Source: Pholiota molesta
Taxonomy: Eukaryota > Basidiomycota > Agaricomycetes > Agaricales > Strophariaceae
Length of the DNA stretch: 12,446 nt
NCBI GenBank assembly: GCA_014925825.1
Contig: JACGCK010000594.1
Span: 1 to 12,446 of the forward strand
Direction of reading: 5' to 3'
A program made the translations under genes and the position numbers. Below are positions 11,001-12,446 of the stretch, piece by piece. The notes beneath the pieces were generated by a model. That model was not told the DNA's origin, searched no databases, and saw only the letters and a program-made list of their open reading frames with translations. How positions within the stretch are numbered: position 1 is the stretch's first letter; each line of letters starts with the position of its first letter.

Positions 11001-11838
11001 ACGAGTTTACATATTCCTCGAACAATGCAGGGGATATGAAAGGTTCAGTGACTAATTCATGTTGATCAGTTGAGAAGGAAAGGTAATTCATTCATAGAAT
11101 TCACCTAGCCAGCCCCTAGAAATCGGATGATGTTCAGCTTTGAATGATCGCTAGAGGTATTAGGAAGTTACCCAAGATTGACACCTCTGGCTACATCCGT
11201 TCCCCAAAACCCAATTCTCACTCCCAACCCGTGGACTCCAGCTCTGAGCCTTCCCGCCAGCTGCAAAAGGCGATTTTGGATTTGCGGCCCAATCTCCTCC
11301 AAAATCATTGGAATATATGAAAGTCGTGCCATCATCCGTCGTTATTTTACTGCCCGTCTTGCCAGATGTACCGCTGTTATTCGACGTGCCTCCCGATGTT
11401 CCTCCCGAGCTCGATGAACCGCTACTTCCACTTGAAGAACTAGTGTAGAGCTACCGCCTTTCCTCGTTAATAGGATGGCAACAACGACTCCTGCTGCAAT
11501 GGCCAAAATAGCCAGGATAGTTATTCCGATCCATATCAGTCTCCTTCGCTTCTTCGTTTTTTTGAACTAAGTTCGTAGATGAGGCTCGAGGCAGTAATGT
11601 CGATGACATTGGCGTATGATTCGACATAGGTTGTGGCCCTTCATCCCGATACTAGACATATTGTGAAAAAGAAAAATTGTGTTATACTTTGACGAGTACC
11701 AAAACGCGTTGCGTGCACGGAATGCCACGCGCGTACCATGTTTGTAAGTTCCTCTTCCCATGGATCGCTAAATGATTGTCTTGCAGAAGAGAAGAGCTCT
11801 ACCTCATCCTTCGTAGCCAGGGTATTGTAGTGGGACAT
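8049..11838 (-). CDS. GH5 exo-beta-1,3-glucanase with type II membrane anchor, 23 exons
   Basis: Predicted glucan 1,3-beta-glucosidase that releases glucose from beta-1,3-glucan ends at the cell surface, about 686 residues. Order: short cytosolic tail, basic KTKKRRR, a 25-residue membrane segment (~72-96), a Ser/Gly/Thr linker (~100-133), the GH5 domain, and a C-terminal extension of about 120 residues rich in Pro, Ala and Thr. Family marks are WGTDVARGVNLGGW, EPFISPALFEEY, VVDEWTLSLAM, NWVRIPIGFWAIE, LDLHALPGSQNGW, GIVNE with the acid/base Glu (~367, codon 9978-9980), IGSGPYIAIHEGF, LALDQHPY, GGEFSTAINSCGLW with the nucleophile Glu (~468, codon 9155-9157), and FFFWTWKIGN. Basic residues before the anchor suggest the catalytic part faces outside, as in the Aspergillus ExgD type. 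The ATG at 11838 is chosen because it precedes the exon that joins in phase to the anchor; A is at -3. The frame is broken at four places listed separately, so as read the gene is not translatable end to end. Confidence 0.9.
10769..10772 (-). other. Frame break: extra base in A4 run before the NWVRIP strand
   Basis: On the coding strand the exon opens with the frame for AAGL and must continue as NWVRIPIGFW, but the run of four A shifts it; three A would give the conserved reading. No acceptor downstream of the in-frame TAA rescues it while keeping NWVRIP. An alternative acceptor at 10749 would splice from 10832 in phase and skip about 11 residues of this conserved strand. Confidence 0.75.
11105..11115 (-). 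other. 11-nt micro-exon of the GH5 gene
   Basis: The strongly conserved GVNLGGWLV run is built from three exons. The middle one is GGGCTGGCTAG, only 11 nt, flanked by a TTTCTAG acceptor and a GTGAAT donor. Phase is correct on both sides, and without it the Gly-Trp-Leu of the motif would be lost. Confidence 0.85.
11206..11209 (-). other. Frame break: extra base in T4 run (coding strand)
   Basis: The preceding frame reads SWSPRVGSENWV and the following conserved part reads WGTDVARGVNLG. They meet if the run of four T on the coding strand (A4 on the plus strand at 11206-11209) is read as three, giving NWVWGTD. No intron fits in the few bases available. Confidence 0.75.
11440..11456 (-). other. 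Frame break between membrane anchor and Ser-rich linker
   Basis: The anchor frame runs to RKGGSS, then the Ser/Gly/Thr linker is open only one frame away (from the ACT AGT TCT TCA codons). Read without the anchor frame shift, the exon meets a TAG here. One missing base near the CTACAC word would join anchor and linker. This is the one break not in an obvious homopolymer. Confidence 0.6.
11465..11539 (-). other. Membrane anchor segment of the GH5 protein
   Basis: Twenty-five uncharged, mostly Ile/Leu/Ala/Val residues follow directly on KTKKRRR and are followed by TRKG. Basic charge on the N-terminal side and no cleavage-like site point to a signal anchor with the catalytic domain outside (type II), by the positive-inside rule. 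Confidence 0.8.
11557..11563 (-). other. Frame break: A7 run before the membrane anchor
   Basis: The exon starting at 11651 reads YRDEGPQPM and on to STNLVQ, then meets seven A on the coding strand. Six A would give QKTKKRRR and the anchor. Alternatively, a 170-nt intron from 11736 to 11567 joins exon 1 in phase directly to FKKTKKRRR, avoiding the break but discarding the YRDEG segment. Confidence 0.65.
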
Positions 11839-12446
11839 GGTCGTCGTTGGTGATAGAAAGCGATAGAAGGGGGCATGATGCCTTGCGGCGAGGCTAGTCC
11901 GAGTCCTCGATTGCAAGGCGCTCGAACCCTGAGCAGGTATTATTTCCCATTAGGAAGGTGCTTTTGATGTCCGGTCGTGCCACAAGATTCAAGTGTAAAT
12001 ACAACCTGATTATTGGCACGAAAGAGCTCTAGTCATGACAAGATAAGAGCCTTTACCAGATACCCAGTACATCAACAGTACATACTGACGCGCTAGATAT
12101 TGACGCGCCCAATTTTGGCATGCCCCAATGGGCCAAACAAGTACTACTATCATTAGAGAGGATATTTTTAGATGAAGTATCTTTTGCTGTCCGAGATCTA
12201 ACGCAGTCCAAACGTATAGTGCAGCAATGTTGTTTTGATACAATGCATTTTTTTATCTTATTAAGTCCTACACATCTGCGTATGATAGATACTAATAAAC
12301 ATGAGTCATTTCTGATACTTAATACTTACTGCGTCGGAAATGATCCTATCAATAGATTCGTCTGGAGAGATCGTGAAATTCCAGGGTGACCAGAAGTTCA
12401 GAAGGAGTTGTTCTTTGCACTAGAACTAACGAGCATAAAGGAAACA
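11839..12446. other. Upstream region of the GH5 gene
   Basis: These 608 bp lie upstream of the minus-strand start and should contain its promoter. A CCAAT word at 12124-12128 (plus strand, so inverted relative to the gene, about 290 bp upstream) is the only common element I can name. No clear TATA element and no convincing gene is visible; the plus-strand frame 12120-12389 has no motif. Confidence 0.45.

Larger units (their letters stand above)
8049..11838 (-). other. Exon map of the GH5 gene
   Basis: In transcription order: 11838-11737, 11651-11172, 11115-11105, 11051-10909, 10859-10832, 10782-10676, 10597-10522, 10458-10443, 10350-10335, 10200-10096, 9996-9901, 9777-9729, 9652-9636, 9572-9530, 9436-9408, 9337-9311, 9215-9123, 9041-8981, 8880-8706, 8652-8564, 8468-8251, 8185-8159, 8103-8049. 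Introns are 49-134 nt, clearly longer on average than in the neighbouring transporter gene, and all GT...AG. Phases agree at all junctions once the net extra base in each of the second and sixth exons is allowed for. The least certain boundaries are the acceptor at 11652 (see the alternative at 11567) and the small exons 10443-10458 and 10335-10350. Confidence 0.8.

Noticed and set aside
8049..11838. Calling the GH5 gene a settled pseudogene
   Set aside because: Splice sites, both catalytic Glu residues and most of the frame are intact, and most breaks sit in homopolymers, so sequence error cannot be excluded.

Overview
This window looks like nuclear DNA of a filamentous basidiomycete, most likely an Agaricomycete. 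Two multidomain genes are split into many short exons by introns of about 50-130 bp with GT...AG (rarely GC...AG) ends, and both encoded proteins resemble families well known in that group. There is no bacterial operon structure, and I see no rRNA, tRNA, CRISPR array or recognisable transposon.

Layout. Positions 1-705 hold no gene I can support; the last ~150 bp carry a TATA-like element and a CT-rich tract and probably form the promoter and leader of the first gene. Positions 706-7442 (+) are a complete full-length ABCC-type (MRP-like) ABC transporter in 36 exons and 35 introns, about 1,598 residues, with an N-terminal extra membrane domain, two core membrane domains and two nucleotide-binding domains. 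Positions 7443-8048 are the shared 3' intergenic space of two convergent genes. Positions 8049-11838 (-) are a complete glycoside hydrolase family 5 gene of the exo-beta-1,3-glucanase type in 23 exons and 22 introns, about 686 residues, with a type II membrane anchor near the N terminus, a Ser/Gly/Thr linker, the catalytic domain and a C-terminal Pro/Ala/Thr-rich extension. Positions 11839-12446 are its upstream region.

The two genes converge tail to tail and nothing suggests that they act in one pathway. The transporter probably moves organic anions or conjugates across an internal or plasma membrane. The glucanase probably trims beta-1,3-glucan at the cell surface.

The main irregularity is that otherwise intact reading frames are broken by single-base frame changes: one in the transporter (about 2435-2464) and four in the glucanase (about 11557-11563, 11440-11456, 11206-11209 and 10769-10772). 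Three of the five lie in A/T homopolymers and a fourth lies in a purine-rich stretch full of short runs. All splice sites and catalytic motifs are otherwise preserved. Base-calling errors in a draft assembly explain this best; very recent gene decay is the alternative. Two introns in the transporter use GC donors, several exons are only 11-17 nt long, and introns cut through the ATP-binding motifs. I found no convincing novel system here.
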